Below, one piece after another: positions 55,097-63,686 of a stretch of DNA of 64,000 bases. The DNA is taken from assembly GCF_025558425.1 (NCBI RefSeq), contig NZ_CP094718.1, positions 1,860,001 through 1,924,000 on the forward strand, in the 5' to 3' direction. The position numbers and the translations under genes are program-made. Source of the DNA: Staphylococcus sp. IVB6240 (GTDB taxonomy: Bacteria; Bacillota; Bacilli; Staphylococcales; Staphylococcaceae). Below the pieces are notes generated by a model, which ran no database searches, had not been told where the DNA came from, and saw nothing but the letters and a program-made list of their open reading frames with translations. Within the stretch, counting starts at the first letter, position 1; each line of letters opens with the position of its first letter.

Positions 55097-55204
55097 GTAT
55101 AAACATACTAAGATTAGTGGTGAAGAAATCTACGACGGTAGGTAACTTCACTACTTTTTTATTTACTAAAATTTGCCAATAGCGCATTATTTGAGTTTAT
55201 GGAA

Positions 55205-55345
55205 TAGTAGTAGAGAGAAGTGCTCCGAACAGCTCCGAGGGTCAACGAATCCGTATAAAAAACTGGAGAACTTCACTCTCCTTATTAATTCGATTTTAGT
55301 ATGTTGGGTCCAGTGAGATCGTGTATGGGAAAGTGAAAAAAATAA
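55205..55345 (+). ncRNA. Candidate IS110 bridge RNA
   Basis: Non-coding left end of IS copy 2. A first stem-loop is closed by 55210-55220 with 55271-55281 (9 of 11 pairs) and an inner CTCC/GGAG (55223-55226 with 55265-55268); its loop holds CAGCTCC (55230-55236), complementary to GGAGCTG or GAGCTG to the right of both insertions, and ACGAATC (55245-55251), identical to bases left of insertion 1. A second domain holds TTAGTATGTT (55296-55305), the exact complement of the IS left end AACATACTAA (55102-55111), and ATCGT (55318-55322), which also occurs in the right end TAATCGTAGG. A possible promoter is TTGCCA-N17-TTTATG (55174-55202). Transcription is inferred. Confidence 0.55.
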
Positions 55346-55386
55346 GGGTCAGTGAAGTTAAAGCTTCTTAGATAAAAAGAATAGGA

Positions 55387-56595
55387 GTGATTTATATCGA
55401 ATATTTTGGTATCGATGTAGGGAAAGGGAAAAGCTTTATTGCACATTATTCAAACGAAACTTTTATAGACGAGTTTGAATTAATTCATAATAAAAGCGGC
55501 TTTGAAAATCTATTGAATTATGTAAAACAATATGCAGGGATTTATATCCTTCTTGAATCAACAGGTATATATTCCAAACCGCTAGAAAGATTCTGTAATG
55601 AAAATTACATCCCTTACAGTATAGTGAATCCGTTAGAGTCTAAGTTAATGACAAATACACTTAGAACATGGAAAACAGATAAATCAGATGCTCATAAGTT
55701 GGCAAATCTTGCGAAGCATTATAATAAGCAACCATCTCAAAATATGATAAAAGATATTCACATCAAAATAAGAGAAGTGACAAGATATTATGAAGAACTT
55801 TCTAATCAAATGACATACTTAAAAAGTACATTGATTCAGTTATTAGATATGACCTTTCCAGAACTACAAATTTTATTTAAAGACAGATACTCTAAAATCG
55901 CGTTGAGAGTTGCGAAGCTATTTCCACATCCAGATTATGTAGATGTTAATAATGTATCAAAATTGAAAGAGCTAATCGCTAATAGTACTAATAAACGATT
56001 GTCAGACAAAAAGGTAAATTCATATGTGGAGAAGTTAGTTTCTTATACGAATGAAAGTTATCCATCAGTACCCGCTGATTCATTCTTCGTAGATAAACTC
56101 ATCTACACAATTGATGATTTACTTAATTCAATGGAAAGACAATTAGCCATTCAAACTCAACTTATTGACTTAGCTCAAACACTTGATGAATTTAAAATAT
56201 TAACATCTATTCCAGGTATTGGAGAGTTAACTGCAGCTATGGTAATTGGAGAACTAGGTGATATACGTGCTTTCACTTCTCATAAACAGCTGAATGCTTA
56301 TATTGGTATTGATATAAAAAGATATCAATCAGGAAAAACACATTACAAAGACAAAATAAATAAGCGAGGAAATAAACGTGCAAGGTCATTATTTTACATC
56401 ATTGTACAAAACATGTTGAAAGTACAAAGACTATATGCCAACCACATTGTTGATTACTATTATAAATTAAAAGAACAGCCTTATGGAAAAGGCCATAAGA
56501 CTGCAGTTATTGCTTGTGTGAACAAGCTGTTAAAAACTATTCATCACTTAGTTATTAACAATAAAGAATACGATTATCGAATGTCACCGCACTGA
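55387..56595 (+). CDS. IS110-family DEDD transposase, copy 2
   Basis: 402 residues, identical to the product of 48300-49508, with intact DEDD and C-terminal Transposase_20 motifs, so both copies appear functional. The frame opens with GTG at 55387 inside the AGGAGTG site; a start at ATC 55396 would have ideal spacing (8 bases) to AGGAG but is a rare initiation codon. Poor initiation would keep expression low, as is common for transposases. Confidence 0.93.
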   Translation: MIYIEYFGIDVGKGKSFIAHYSNETFIDEFELIHNKSGFENLLNYVKQYAGIYILLESTGIYSKPLERFCNENYIPYSIVNPLESKLMTNTLRTWKTDKSDAHKLANLAKHYNKQPSQNMIKDIHIKIREVTRYYEELSNQMTYLKSTLIQLLDMTFPELQILFKDRYSKIALRVAKLFPHPDYVDVNNVSKLKELIANSTNKRLSDKKVNSYVEKLVSYTNESYPSVPADSFFVDKLIYTIDDLLNSMERQLAIQTQLIDLAQTLDEFKILTSIPGIGELTAAMVIGELGDIRAFTSHKQLNAYIGIDIKRYQSGKTHYKDKINKRGNKRARSLFYIIVQNMLKVQRLYANHIVDYYYKLKEQPYGKGHKTAVIACVNKLLKTIHHLVINNKEYDYRMSPH

Positions 56596-56707
56596 TAACC
56601 TATCTACCATCATAATAACACATTCCAAAAATTTTTTACTAACATAGGTTTATTTAGTGATGCCTTTTTTAGCACTCACTTAAATAAAGTGCTTGACTAA
56701 TCGTAGG

Positions 56708-57130
56708 AAAGGAGCTGAGACATAGTGCTCAGCTCCTTTCTTTTAAATATAGAAATAAGGATAGTGGCAGTAGGTGTCTGAAGTGAAAATGCGTTTTTTG
56801 AAAACTTTGGGAGCACTACAAAAATCATAAAAATTTATAATGATTTTGTCGTAGTTCCCCTGCAAAGATGATTAGATGTGTGACAAGTTTATTGAATAAA
56901 CGTAGTCACATATCAATCAGCTACTGCAAAACTTCTAGTCACTCTTGCCGGGGTGGGACGACGGGGTTGAGACATAATAAATTTGTGCTCTGGGAAACCG
57001 ATTGTCAGTGTTCGAGAAGCAGAATTTTCGACAGAATTTTGCGATTCGATAAAATCAAAAAGCGATTTTACTCATCGCTCGAATTCTGCTCAAATTCTAA
57101 GCGCTTCTCTCACAACCTCTCTCCCACTCC
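56708..57130. repeat. Intergenic hairpin-repeat block
   Basis: 425 bases without a gene. It begins with AAAGGAGCTGAG/CTCAGCTCCTTT (terminator-like), continues with an inverted copy of the 42.2-42.4 kb block (56708-56806 and 56932-56962), and has between them another hairpin family (GGGAGCACTAC...GTAGTTCCC) and a CGTAGTCACATATCAATCAGC element. The last part (56990-57118) contains GAATTTTCGACAGAATTTTGCG and a TTCTGCTCAAATTCTAAGCGCTTCTCTCACAACC stretch related to 40238-40285. Confidence 0.7.
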
Positions 57131-57134
57131 TTTT

Positions 57135-57821
57135 TTATTTACCTAAATGGTCTGGTATCGACCACATTTCCTGCTTTTCTGCCATATCCCAAAACATATA
57201 TTCATAATAACTTGTGCGTATAACAATATCTTCTAACACCTGTAACTCTGCTTCACTTTTACCTTCTGCAATTTCATCCATCATAGCAATCAATGCGTCC
57301 GATAATTGTGTAAAGTCGTTTGAGCTATACATGTCAATCCACTCACCATAAAATGGATGTTCCGATGCGCCTTCAATTTCATTCAATGCACGACCGATAT
57401 AATTATAACTCCATGTACATGTAAGTACTGCAGCAACCACATGCGCAATATCTCCACGCTGTGCTTGATCCAACATATAACTCGTATAACCGATTGTCGT
57501 ACTTGCAGCTAATGTTTCTTCCAATTCTTGTTCAGAAATACCAAACTTTGCAGCATAATTTCTATGTAACTGCATCTCAGTATGTAACGTTTCATGGACC
57601 AATGTGCCAAATAATGTCATCGTCTTTAAATCACGGGCTTTTGCAACACCCAATGCGAATAATCTCGTATAGTCAACTAAGTATACGTAGTCTTGCTTTA
57701 GCCAATGTTTAAATTTTTCCTTATCTAAGGTGCCATTACCAATCCCTTTCACAAATGGATGATCTAAATAACTATCCCAAATCGGTGCAACACGCTGATA
57801 CAATCTTTCTGTAAATGTCAT
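57135..57821 (-). CDS. tenA: Thiaminase II / aminopyrimidine aminohydrolase
   Basis: A 228-residue protein of the TenA/PQQC fold, normal length for the family. The catalytic Cys lies in VAAVLTCTWSYNYIG (about 131-145), with substrate-contacting residues in FKHWLKQDYVYLVDYTRLFA (about 37-56) and the C-terminal TSYYEYMFWDMA, which holds the conserved Glu. It salvages the pyrimidine of thiamine by hydrolysing formylaminopyrimidine or thiamine itself. The start is ATG 57821 after ACAGGAAA; TTG 57833 is the alternative. No thiD, thiM or thiE follows, and no TPP riboswitch was seen upstream. Confidence 0.92.
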   Translation of the reverse strand: MTFTERLYQRVAPIWDSYLDHPFVKGIGNGTLDKEKFKHWLKQDYVYLVDYTRLFALGVAKARDLKTMTLFGTLVHETLHTEMQLHRNYAAKFGISEQELEETLAASTTIGYTSYMLDQAQRGDIAHVVAAVLTCTWSYNYIGRALNEIEGASEHPFYGEWIDMYSSNDFTQLSDALIAMMDEIAEGKSEAELQVLEDIVIRTSYYEYMFWDMAEKQEMWSIPDHLGK

Positions 57822-57905
57822 TTTCCTGTCCAACCCCTTCCTTCATTAATGTCAACATCTCAAAAGTCGCATCAAATTGCAAGCAGAAACTTAAACATGA
57901 CAATA

Positions 57906-57950
57906 TAAAAAACCGTTAACTATGCTGCTTAATAAGCCTCATAGTTAACG
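57906..57950 (-). terminator. Terminator overlapping the 3' end of tcaA
   Basis: CGTTAACTATG (57950-57940, coding for the last residues of TcaA) pairs perfectly with CATAGTTAACG (57924-57914). A T6 run follows. The stem includes the stop region, so the transcript ends directly after tcaA. Confidence 0.85.
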
Positions 57951-59284
57951 ATTTTTAAATTTTTGCCGTTATCATCGCCTTGTAATAAGTAGTGCGCTTG
58001 AACAGCATCACCTTCACCCGTTTCTGATTCAACAGTAACAGAGTAAAAGTCTTGTGATCGATTCACATCAGTCACTTTGGGATTTTGCTGTTGCTGTTGT
58101 TTCGGTACGCTTGACTGCAATGATTGATAGAATGTTGTATTTTCTAATAAATAGGGTTTAATAGTCACGATACTATTATTTTCTCCTGCTTTATTACGTG
58201 CCGATGTGTATTTTTTAATAAAGTCCGTGATTTTATCTTTAACATCTTTTTCTTTTGCTTTATTATGCTTTTCAATCTCCTGTGCATCAAATTCTACTGT
58301 TACTTCATTGGATTGCTTCACATCACCTTCAGCAATCGTAGCGGTTGTTGCCTTGAATGATTTCCCTTTAGATTTACCTTCAGCTGTGATGGTTAAAGCT
58401 TTATTTAATGGGAATGGACCATACGTGCCATCTTCTCTTAAATCTAAAGTTTCACCATTGATTTGCACTTTACGTGATGCTTGCTCTAATGCAGCATCGT
58501 TTTTTAAATTGACTTTTATACGTGCTTCTTCAAAATCCTCTTCTACCTTAACTGTATCATGGTCACTCGATGCTGTATTAAACTTCAACTTACCTTGATA
58601 TGTACCACGTGATGTCGTCTTAGTCGTATCTAATACATAATTTCCCGGGATATATTGGCCAATATCAATAGATTCTCCTTGTTTACCCATGACTTTCTTC
58701 TTACTTTCATTAGCCTGGAATTCATAACTCGCTGTTGCATCTGTCTGAAGCACTGCTTTTTTCATAGGCGCTTGAAAGCTAAGATTGTCAAAAATTAAGT
58801 AACGTCGACCATTTTTACTAATACGTAAAACATCTTGATCCTTATCCGTCTTCACGACATATGAAACGGGTGAATTATCATCAAATTGTGCCACCTGGTG
58901 AAATACCTTCTTCTCGAAAGATGTCATCCCCATTTCTTCCTTAATAAAAGTAATATAACGTTCCGCTTCTTGGCGACCCACTTTATTTTGTTTCGTACTG
59001 ATCAGGTTGGACACTTTAGCAGTATCATGATTATTAACCGCATTCACTAAAATTTTCGCCTGTGCTTCAGGTGAATTAAAATTTCGTAATAATAAAAATA
59101 AAATGACTAACAAGACACTAAGAAAACCAATAATCATCAATGGAATCCATTTTTTAATTGATTTCTTATTATCCGCTTGTGAACTTTCTTTAGAAGGTGG
59201 ATCTGCAGAGAAATGCACTTGTACGCCACAATCCAAACATTGTTGTTTATTCAATTGATTGTGACAATATGGACATTGCTTCAT
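57929..59284 (-). CDS. tcaA: Teicoplanin resistance-associated membrane protein TcaA
   Basis: A 451-residue protein. A zinc-ribbon-like N-terminus (CPYCHNQLNKQQCLDCG, residues 3-19), a single helix (about 46-68) and a long external region with the family run LLRNFNSPEAQAKILVNAVNNHD and VSKNGRRYLIFDNLSFQAPMK. It matches S. aureus TcaA as I remember it, in length and layout. TcaA affects glycopeptide susceptibility and wall metabolism; zinc-ribbon and helix suggest a membrane sensor. The start is ATG 59284 after GAGGTAGACTG. Confidence 0.92.
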   Translation of the reverse strand: MKQCPYCHNQLNKQQCLDCGVQVHFSADPPSKESSQADNKKSIKKWIPLMIIGFLSVLLVILFLLLRNFNSPEAQAKILVNAVNNHDTAKVSNLISTKQNKVGRQEAERYITFIKEEMGMTSFEKKVFHQVAQFDDNSPVSYVVKTDKDQDVLRISKNGRRYLIFDNLSFQAPMKKAVLQTDATASYEFQANESKKKVMGKQGESIDIGQYIPGNYVLDTTKTTSRGTYQGKLKFNTASSDHDTVKVEEDFEEARIKVNLKNDAALEQASRKVQINGETLDLREDGTYGPFPLNKALTITAEGKSKGKSFKATTATIAEGDVKQSNEVTVEFDAQEIEKHNKAKEKDVKDKITDFIKKYTSARNKAGENNSIVTIKPYLLENTTFYQSLQSSVPKQQQQQNPKVTDVNRSQDFYSVTVESETGEGDAVQAHYLLQGDDNGKNLKIVNYEAY

Positions 59285-59436
59285 CAGTCTACCTCCTCTT
59301 AATTGATACATAGCCACGATTGTACATTACTGATTGACAATCATAACATCTATCAATTGAATTTGACTACTAATTAGATGTTCTTCGCAGTGACTTATCC
59401 TTGCAAGTAAACGCGCAAATCCCACGATATGATCTA

Positions 59437-59910
59437 TTATGAAGATGTACTTTTTTGTACGAGACCTTTTAAACGCGTATCTATTTTTTCTAGAACAGCA
59501 CGTGTTTCTTCTATTTCATCTAATGGAATATCGGATAATACTTCTGTCGCTAAATTTGTAATTAAATTGCGTGAATCATGTACAAAATCCCAGCCATATT
59601 TTGTCAGTTCAATATATTTGAGACGTCTGTCTGCATCATCACTCATATAAGCAAACTTAACGAGTTCCAATTCTAATAATTTCTTCACTCGTCTGCTCAC
59701 TGCCGCTTTGTTAACCCCTTGTCTAATTGTAATCTCTGTTAAAGTTAATGCCTTCTCATGTGACAGCATTAATAATACGCTTGATTGTTCATTCGATATC
59801 GCATACTGTATACGTAAATCTTTTAACACCCCGGCTGTTAAAGCATTTACGTTTGTTAGAAATTCACCCATAAAGCGAATGTGTTGATTCATAATGTCAT
59901 GTTTTGACAT
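59437..59910 (-). CDS. tcaR: MarR-family regulator TcaR
   Basis: A 157-residue MarR-type winged-HTH protein: FLTNVNALTAGVLKDLRIQYAISNEQSSVLLML, then EITIRQGVNKAAVSRRVKKLLELELVKF (recognition helix, about 62-89) and the wing DDADRRLKYIELTKYG. It matches the TcaR pattern and lies directly upstream of tcaA. In staphylococci TcaR controls tca, ica and sarS genes. The start is ATG 59910 after GAGGAGTG; the longer frame has no site. Confidence 0.9.
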   Translation of the reverse strand: MSKHDIMNQHIRFMGEFLTNVNALTAGVLKDLRIQYAISNEQSSVLLMLSHEKALTLTEITIRQGVNKAAVSRRVKKLLELELVKFAYMSDDADRRLKYIELTKYGWDFVHDSRNLITNLATEVLSDIPLDEIEETRAVLEKIDTRLKGLVQKSTSS

Positions 59911-60042
59911 GGCTTGCACTCCTCTGTTTTTCATATCCATATCCCCAATATCTTAGCAATCATTTTTTAATAAATAAACCACCCATTTCTACCATTATAT
60001 CTAAAAACTCTAGTATGATAGATTTCATAAAGGAGGTTCGAT

Positions 60043-60978
60043 ATGGGACTCATACATTCAATTATGACATTATTATATCTGATTCTAATAAGTATGGCGA
60101 TGTATATCCCATACAGACATCAATCATTACCTTATTTCCAAGCTTTTTTACTGCTCAATATGTTAGCTACATTACTTAGTGTTACAACACATTCATTACC
60201 TTTACCAAGTCTTTTTATGGCATTCCTTGTTTTAGGATATCTATTCATCAAGCAACGTAAAACCTTATGGACACACCCAGACGGTCGACATTTTATATGG
60301 CGACTAAGCTGCTATATCATGGCGGTTACAAGTTTATGTTTCGGAAGCTTTTTACTCATCACGCTCATGCCACCAGTAATCAGTTTTTGGTTTAAACTAC
60401 TATACGCTTTATCACTCGTATTTTTATTAACTTTGCCTTACTATCTGTACTTTTCTTGGTATTTACGACAGACAAAACCTCAAAAATCACCTGATATACT
60501 ACTCGTATTAGGGGCAGGTATTGTCACAGAAAGTGTTTCTCCATTACTTCGAGCACGTTTGGATGCCGCATTCAAGATTTCTCATAATAAGACAAACTGG
60601 ATTGTGAGTGGTGGACAAGGGGCTGATGAACCTATCTCAGAGGCACTGGCGATGCAGCATTACTTAATACAACTAGGTATTCCAAGTGAGCAGATTACCC
60701 TAGAAGACCAGTCAACGAATACACAAGAAAACATTAAATATAGCCAGCCATCCATTCCTTCCCATGCATATTGTACGATTGTGACGAGTGACTTCCATCT
60801 GCTCCGTGCATTGCGTATCGCACAGCGCTTTAAACTTTCAGCTGATGGCTATGGTGCTATCTCTCCGCTTCGATATCGTGCACGTTCTTATCTTCATGAT
60901 TATTGTGGCGTATTATTGCATTATCCATATGCATGGCTTGTCTTTGTCTTGATACACATTTTATTTTCTATATTGTAA
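60043..60978 (+). CDS. DUF218 (YdcF/SanA-type) membrane protein
   Basis: A 311-residue protein: four to five N-terminal helices (about 4-145) followed by a DUF218 domain. The domain shows DILLVLGAGIVTESVSPLLRARLDAA, NWIVSGGQGADEPISEALAMQHYL, LEDQSTNTQENIKYS and VTSDFHLLRALRIAQ (about 152-265), including the conserved GG/GxGAD and T-SxFH elements. Family members are envelope-associated and some bind nucleotide sugars. The start ATG at 60043 follows AAAGGAGG. Confidence 0.87.
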   Translation: MGLIHSIMTLLYLILISMAMYIPYRHQSLPYFQAFLLLNMLATLLSVTTHSLPLPSLFMAFLVLGYLFIKQRKTLWTHPDGRHFIWRLSCYIMAVTSLCFGSFLLITLMPPVISFWFKLLYALSLVFLLTLPYYLYFSWYLRQTKPQKSPDILLVLGAGIVTESVSPLLRARLDAAFKISHNKTNWIVSGGQGADEPISEALAMQHYLIQLGIPSEQITLEDQSTNTQENIKYSQPSIPSHAYCTIVTSDFHLLRALRIAQRFKLSADGYGAISPLRYRARSYLHDYCGVLLHYPYAWLVFVLIHILFSIL

Positions 60979-61022
60979 AAGGACTATACAAATGCCTAGC
61001 CACATTTGTACAGTCCTTTTTA
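60977..61022. terminator. Bidirectional terminator
   Basis: AAAAGGACT-a-TACAAATG pairs with CATTTGTA-c-AGTCCTTTT with one mismatch. It separates the convergent DUF218 and hrtA genes. Confidence 0.9.
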
Positions 61023-61025
61023 ATA

Positions 61026-61697
61026 TTATTTCTGAATCATTTCGCCACTATCTAAGTAAAAGATATGATCTGCATATTCAAACAAACGCTCATCATGCGT
61101 TACCATGATACCAATGGCTTGCTCATCACGAACTTGTGCTTTAATCATATCCACCACTTCTATCGCACGTTTTGCATCCAAGCTAGCTGTAGGCTCATCT
61201 GCCAATAACAATTTCGGTTGATTCATCCAAGCACGCATAATTGCCACACGTTGTTTTTCACCACCGGATAACATATGTGGATAAGCGTCTAAACGATGAC
61301 CTAAACCAATTTGTTTCAACAAAGTCGTTGCACGGGTATCTGCATCTTTTTTAGACATCCCCGCTTCCTGTCCTACTAAAATCAATTGCTCTTTTACTTT
61401 CAGATACGGTAACAAATGAGATGCTTGGAATATAAACCCAATATCTTTCAAACGTTTGTCCGTTCTTTCTTTTGACGACATTTGTGTAAGGTCTTGATCA
61501 TCAATGATGACGGCACCTTCAGTTGGGGTTAATAACCCTCCGAGAATCGTCAATAATGTAGATTTCCCAGAACCTGATGCACCATTTAATATCACAAATT
61601 CTCCTGGCTGTACTTCAAAATTCAACCCTTTTAATACGGTCGTTTCTGTATCACCTTGTCCAAATGTTTTGATGAGGTTTTCAACTTTTAAACTCAT
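61026..61697 (-). CDS. hrtA: Heme efflux ABC transporter, ATP-binding protein HrtA
   Basis: A 223-residue ATPase of the MacB/LolD type. Walker [12 protein letters not shown] (about 39-49), signature [11 protein letters not shown] (about 143-153) and Walker [13 protein letters not shown] (about 163-174) are intact. It powers the HrtB permease to relieve heme toxicity at the membrane. Its start overlaps hrtB by 4 bases (ATGA). Divergence from hssRS and the HssR box support the name. Confidence 0.93.
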   Translation of the reverse strand: MSLKVENLIKTFGQGDTETTVLKGLNFEVQPGEFVILNGASGSGKSTLLTILGGLLTPTEGAVIIDDQDLTQMSSKERTDKRLKDIGFIFQASHLLPYLKVKEQLILVGQEAGMSKKDADTRATTLLKQIGLGHRLDAYPHMLSGGEKQRVAIMRAWMNQPKLLLADEPTASLDAKRAIEVVDMIKAQVRDEQAIGIMVTHDERLFEYADHIFYLDSGEMIQK

Positions 61698-62758
61698 GCA
61701 ACGCCACCTCCTATTGCTTCTATCGGATCAATCTTATATACGTGAATAAAGGATAATAACGCACCGACTAACGTGACCACAATAAAAATAAGAATGGTCA
61801 ACATAATAATATTTGGCGTTACGACAAACGGCATCGTTGCTGGTAAAAACATGGATAACCCAACAATTAATCCAATACCGATGAATACACCGAGCATCGT
61901 TACAAATAAAATCTGAAGAATTAATGCCCATAATAAGTGACCGGTCTTAATACCCACGGCCTTTAAAATACCAATTTCTGGCGTTTTTTGAATGGTCATC
62001 ACATAGAAAAAGGCTGCTAATACAATTGCTGTAATTAGAAACAGACTGACTACCATCATATTCAGTGGTAATTGTTCTGCTTGGTAACTTGGAATGGCTG
62101 CTTTTAAGTCATCTTTAGAAGCAACTTTCACGCCATCAATAGTTTCTAAATCTTTGATTGTGCGATCACTTGCATCATGTAATGGATACATCGCTGTTGC
62201 TACTTGTTTTCCTGCAACTTTTGTGAGACCTTCATCTGTCATCATCGCCACATTGGCATGTGAATGCATCGTATGATCAAAGAACCCCACTACCTGCAAT
62301 TTTTTATCTTTTTCTGGTACTTTGATCCAATCGCCAACATGAATACCTTCACCACTCAACTTGCTGTTCAACACAACCTCTTGTTCACTTTGAGGGTAAT
62401 GCCCTTTCTTTAATTTGGGTTGTTCCTTTTTAGGAATATTGGTGAACAACATGTCTTCTTTGTAGTCTTTAAACTTTGTAGATACTTGCGCTATTTTAAT
62501 TGGTTTCTCACCAGTGACTTTTTCTATCTCTGACTGTGTTTCAGGTGTGAAGCGTGACTTTTCCAATAAGTCCTCTGAATCTTTTTGAATAACATAACGC
62601 TCTGATTGGAAGCCATTCAACATCGAAACATTTTCTCGCGCTAATCCTTGCGCAAGGCCTGTAATAAATAACACCATGCTTGCTAATAAAACAACAATAA
62701 ATAATATCAGTGCATATCGAAACTTATAAAAAGTTAATTCTGATATCGCTAATTTCAT
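61694..62758 (-). CDS. hrtB: Heme efflux ABC transporter permease HrtB
   Basis: A 354-residue FtsX/MacB-like permease: an N-terminal helix (about 15-37), an external domain of about 180 residues, and three C-terminal helices (about 234-256, 280-305 and 315-345) with the conserved [20 protein letters not shown]. HrtB extracts membrane heme. The start ATG at 62758 follows AAGGGAG. First gene of the hrtBA transcript, controlled by the direct repeat at 62808-62827. Confidence 0.93.
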   Translation of the reverse strand: MKLAISELTFYKFRYALILFIVVLLASMVLFITGLAQGLARENVSMLNGFQSERYVIQKDSEDLLEKSRFTPETQSEIEKVTGEKPIKIAQVSTKFKDYKEDMLFTNIPKKEQPKLKKGHYPQSEQEVVLNSKLSGEGIHVGDWIKVPEKDKKLQVVGFFDHTMHSHANVAMMTDEGLTKVAGKQVATAMYPLHDASDRTIKDLETIDGVKVASKDDLKAAIPSYQAEQLPLNMMVVSLFLITAIVLAAFFYVMTIQKTPEIGILKAVGIKTGHLLWALILQILFVTMLGVFIGIGLIVGLSMFLPATMPFVVTPNIIMLTILIFIVVTLVGALLSFIHVYKIDPIEAIGGGVA

Positions 62759-62794
62759 CGTTCATATCTCCCTTCTCGTTCTGATCATGTCTTA

Positions 62795-62827
62795 ACTATA
62801 CGAGTCTTATATGAACTCAATATGAAC
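62795..62827 (-). promoter_or_regulatory. HssR box and promoter of hrtBA
   Basis: On the minus strand GTTCATATT-GA-GTTCATATA (62827-62808) is the direct repeat known as the HssR binding site in S. aureus. A -10-like TATAGT follows at 62800-62795. Phosphorylated HssR would activate hrtBA in response to heme. Confidence 0.88.
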
Positions 62828-63008
62828 ACTCTGACATTTTTTGAAATAAGCAGAAGATTAAGATGCTATGTGGATGGAATATATGCTTTTTAAAATGATC
62901 ATGTAGGCTACTCTTTTAATATTTCCCAGGAAACATACCAGATTATGTGACTTGATATTTGCTGTGATAGAATGGCTGTATGTATATAAAGAAGAAAGAG
63001 GTGTATGT

Positions 63009-63686
63009 ATGGCTGTAACTTGTTTAATTGTTGATGATGACCCCGATATTCTGTCATATGTAGAGACACATGTGACACGCGAAGGTTATCATGCTGTAAC
63101 ACAGCCCAATGCAGAGTCTGCGCTTGACTATGTCGCAGATCACGCCATTGATATTGCGATTGTTGACGTGATGATGGATGGTATGAATGGATTCGATCTA
63201 TGCCAGACATTGAAATATGATTATAACTATCCCGTTATTATGCTCACTGCTCGAGATGCACTGAGTGATAAAGAACGTGCCTTTTTAGCAGGGACAGATG
63301 ACTATGTCACAAAGCCATTTGAAGTGGCAGAATTAATGTTTCGCATCAAAGCAGTTCTACGACGTTATCAAATCCAGACAAACACTCAAATTCAACTGGG
63401 CAATGTCATCATTAATCAAGTAGAACGGACAACAAAGATAGAGTCTAAAGTACTCGTACTCCCGAACAAGGAGTTTGAATTGCTGAATTTACTTATTTCA
63501 TACCCCGAACAAGTTTTTGAACGTGAAACACTCATTACTAAGATTTGGGGATTTGACTACGAAGGGGATACGCGGACGGTGGATGTGCATGTTAAACGTT
63601 TGCGCCAACGCTTAAAAAAGCTCGGTGCAACGATTCACATTGAAACATTGCGTGGTGTTGGTTATCGGGTGACAGATCATGTTTAA
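63009..63686 (+). CDS. hssR: Heme-responsive response regulator HssR
   Basis: A 225-residue OmpR-type regulator. The receiver domain shows the acidic DDDPD (8-12), phospho-acceptor Asp in IAIVDVMMDGMNG (about 52), TAR (about 80) and Lys in DDYVTKPFE (about 102). The winged HTH is at the C-terminus (TLITKIWGFDYEGDTRTVDVHVKRLRQRL). The start is ATG 63009 after AGAGGTG. Its stop overlaps the hssS start by 8 bases. Confidence 0.94.
   Translation: MAVTCLIVDDDPDILSYVETHVTREGYHAVTQPNAESALDYVADHAIDIAIVDVMMDGMNGFDLCQTLKYDYNYPVIMLTARDALSDKERAFLAGTDDYVTKPFEVAELMFRIKAVLRRYQIQTNTQIQLGNVIINQVERTTKIESKVLVLPNKEFELLNLLISYPEQVFERETLITKIWGFDYEGDTRTVDVHVKRLRQRLKKLGATIHIETLRGVGYRVTDHV

Larger units (their letters stand above)
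55100..56709 (+). mobile_element. IS110-family insertion sequence, copy 2 (1,610 bp)
   Basis: Opposite in orientation to copy 1 and apparently identical over the whole length. The left end begins TAAACATACTAAG after the stop of the 54488 gene; the right end is TAATCGTAGGAA, followed by AGGAGCTGAG of an intergenic hairpin. Near the left end AGTGGTGAAG and CTTCACTACT (55114-55157) form a terminator-like hairpin with T6, shielding the element from incoming transcription. It is inserted at the 5' edge of the hairpin that presumably ended the 54488 transcript. Confidence 0.9.

Noticed and set aside
57822..57905. A TPP riboswitch in front of tenA
   Set aside because: The conserved CUGAGA and ACC-UGAUC elements are not present in the 85 bases between tenA and the tcaA terminator.
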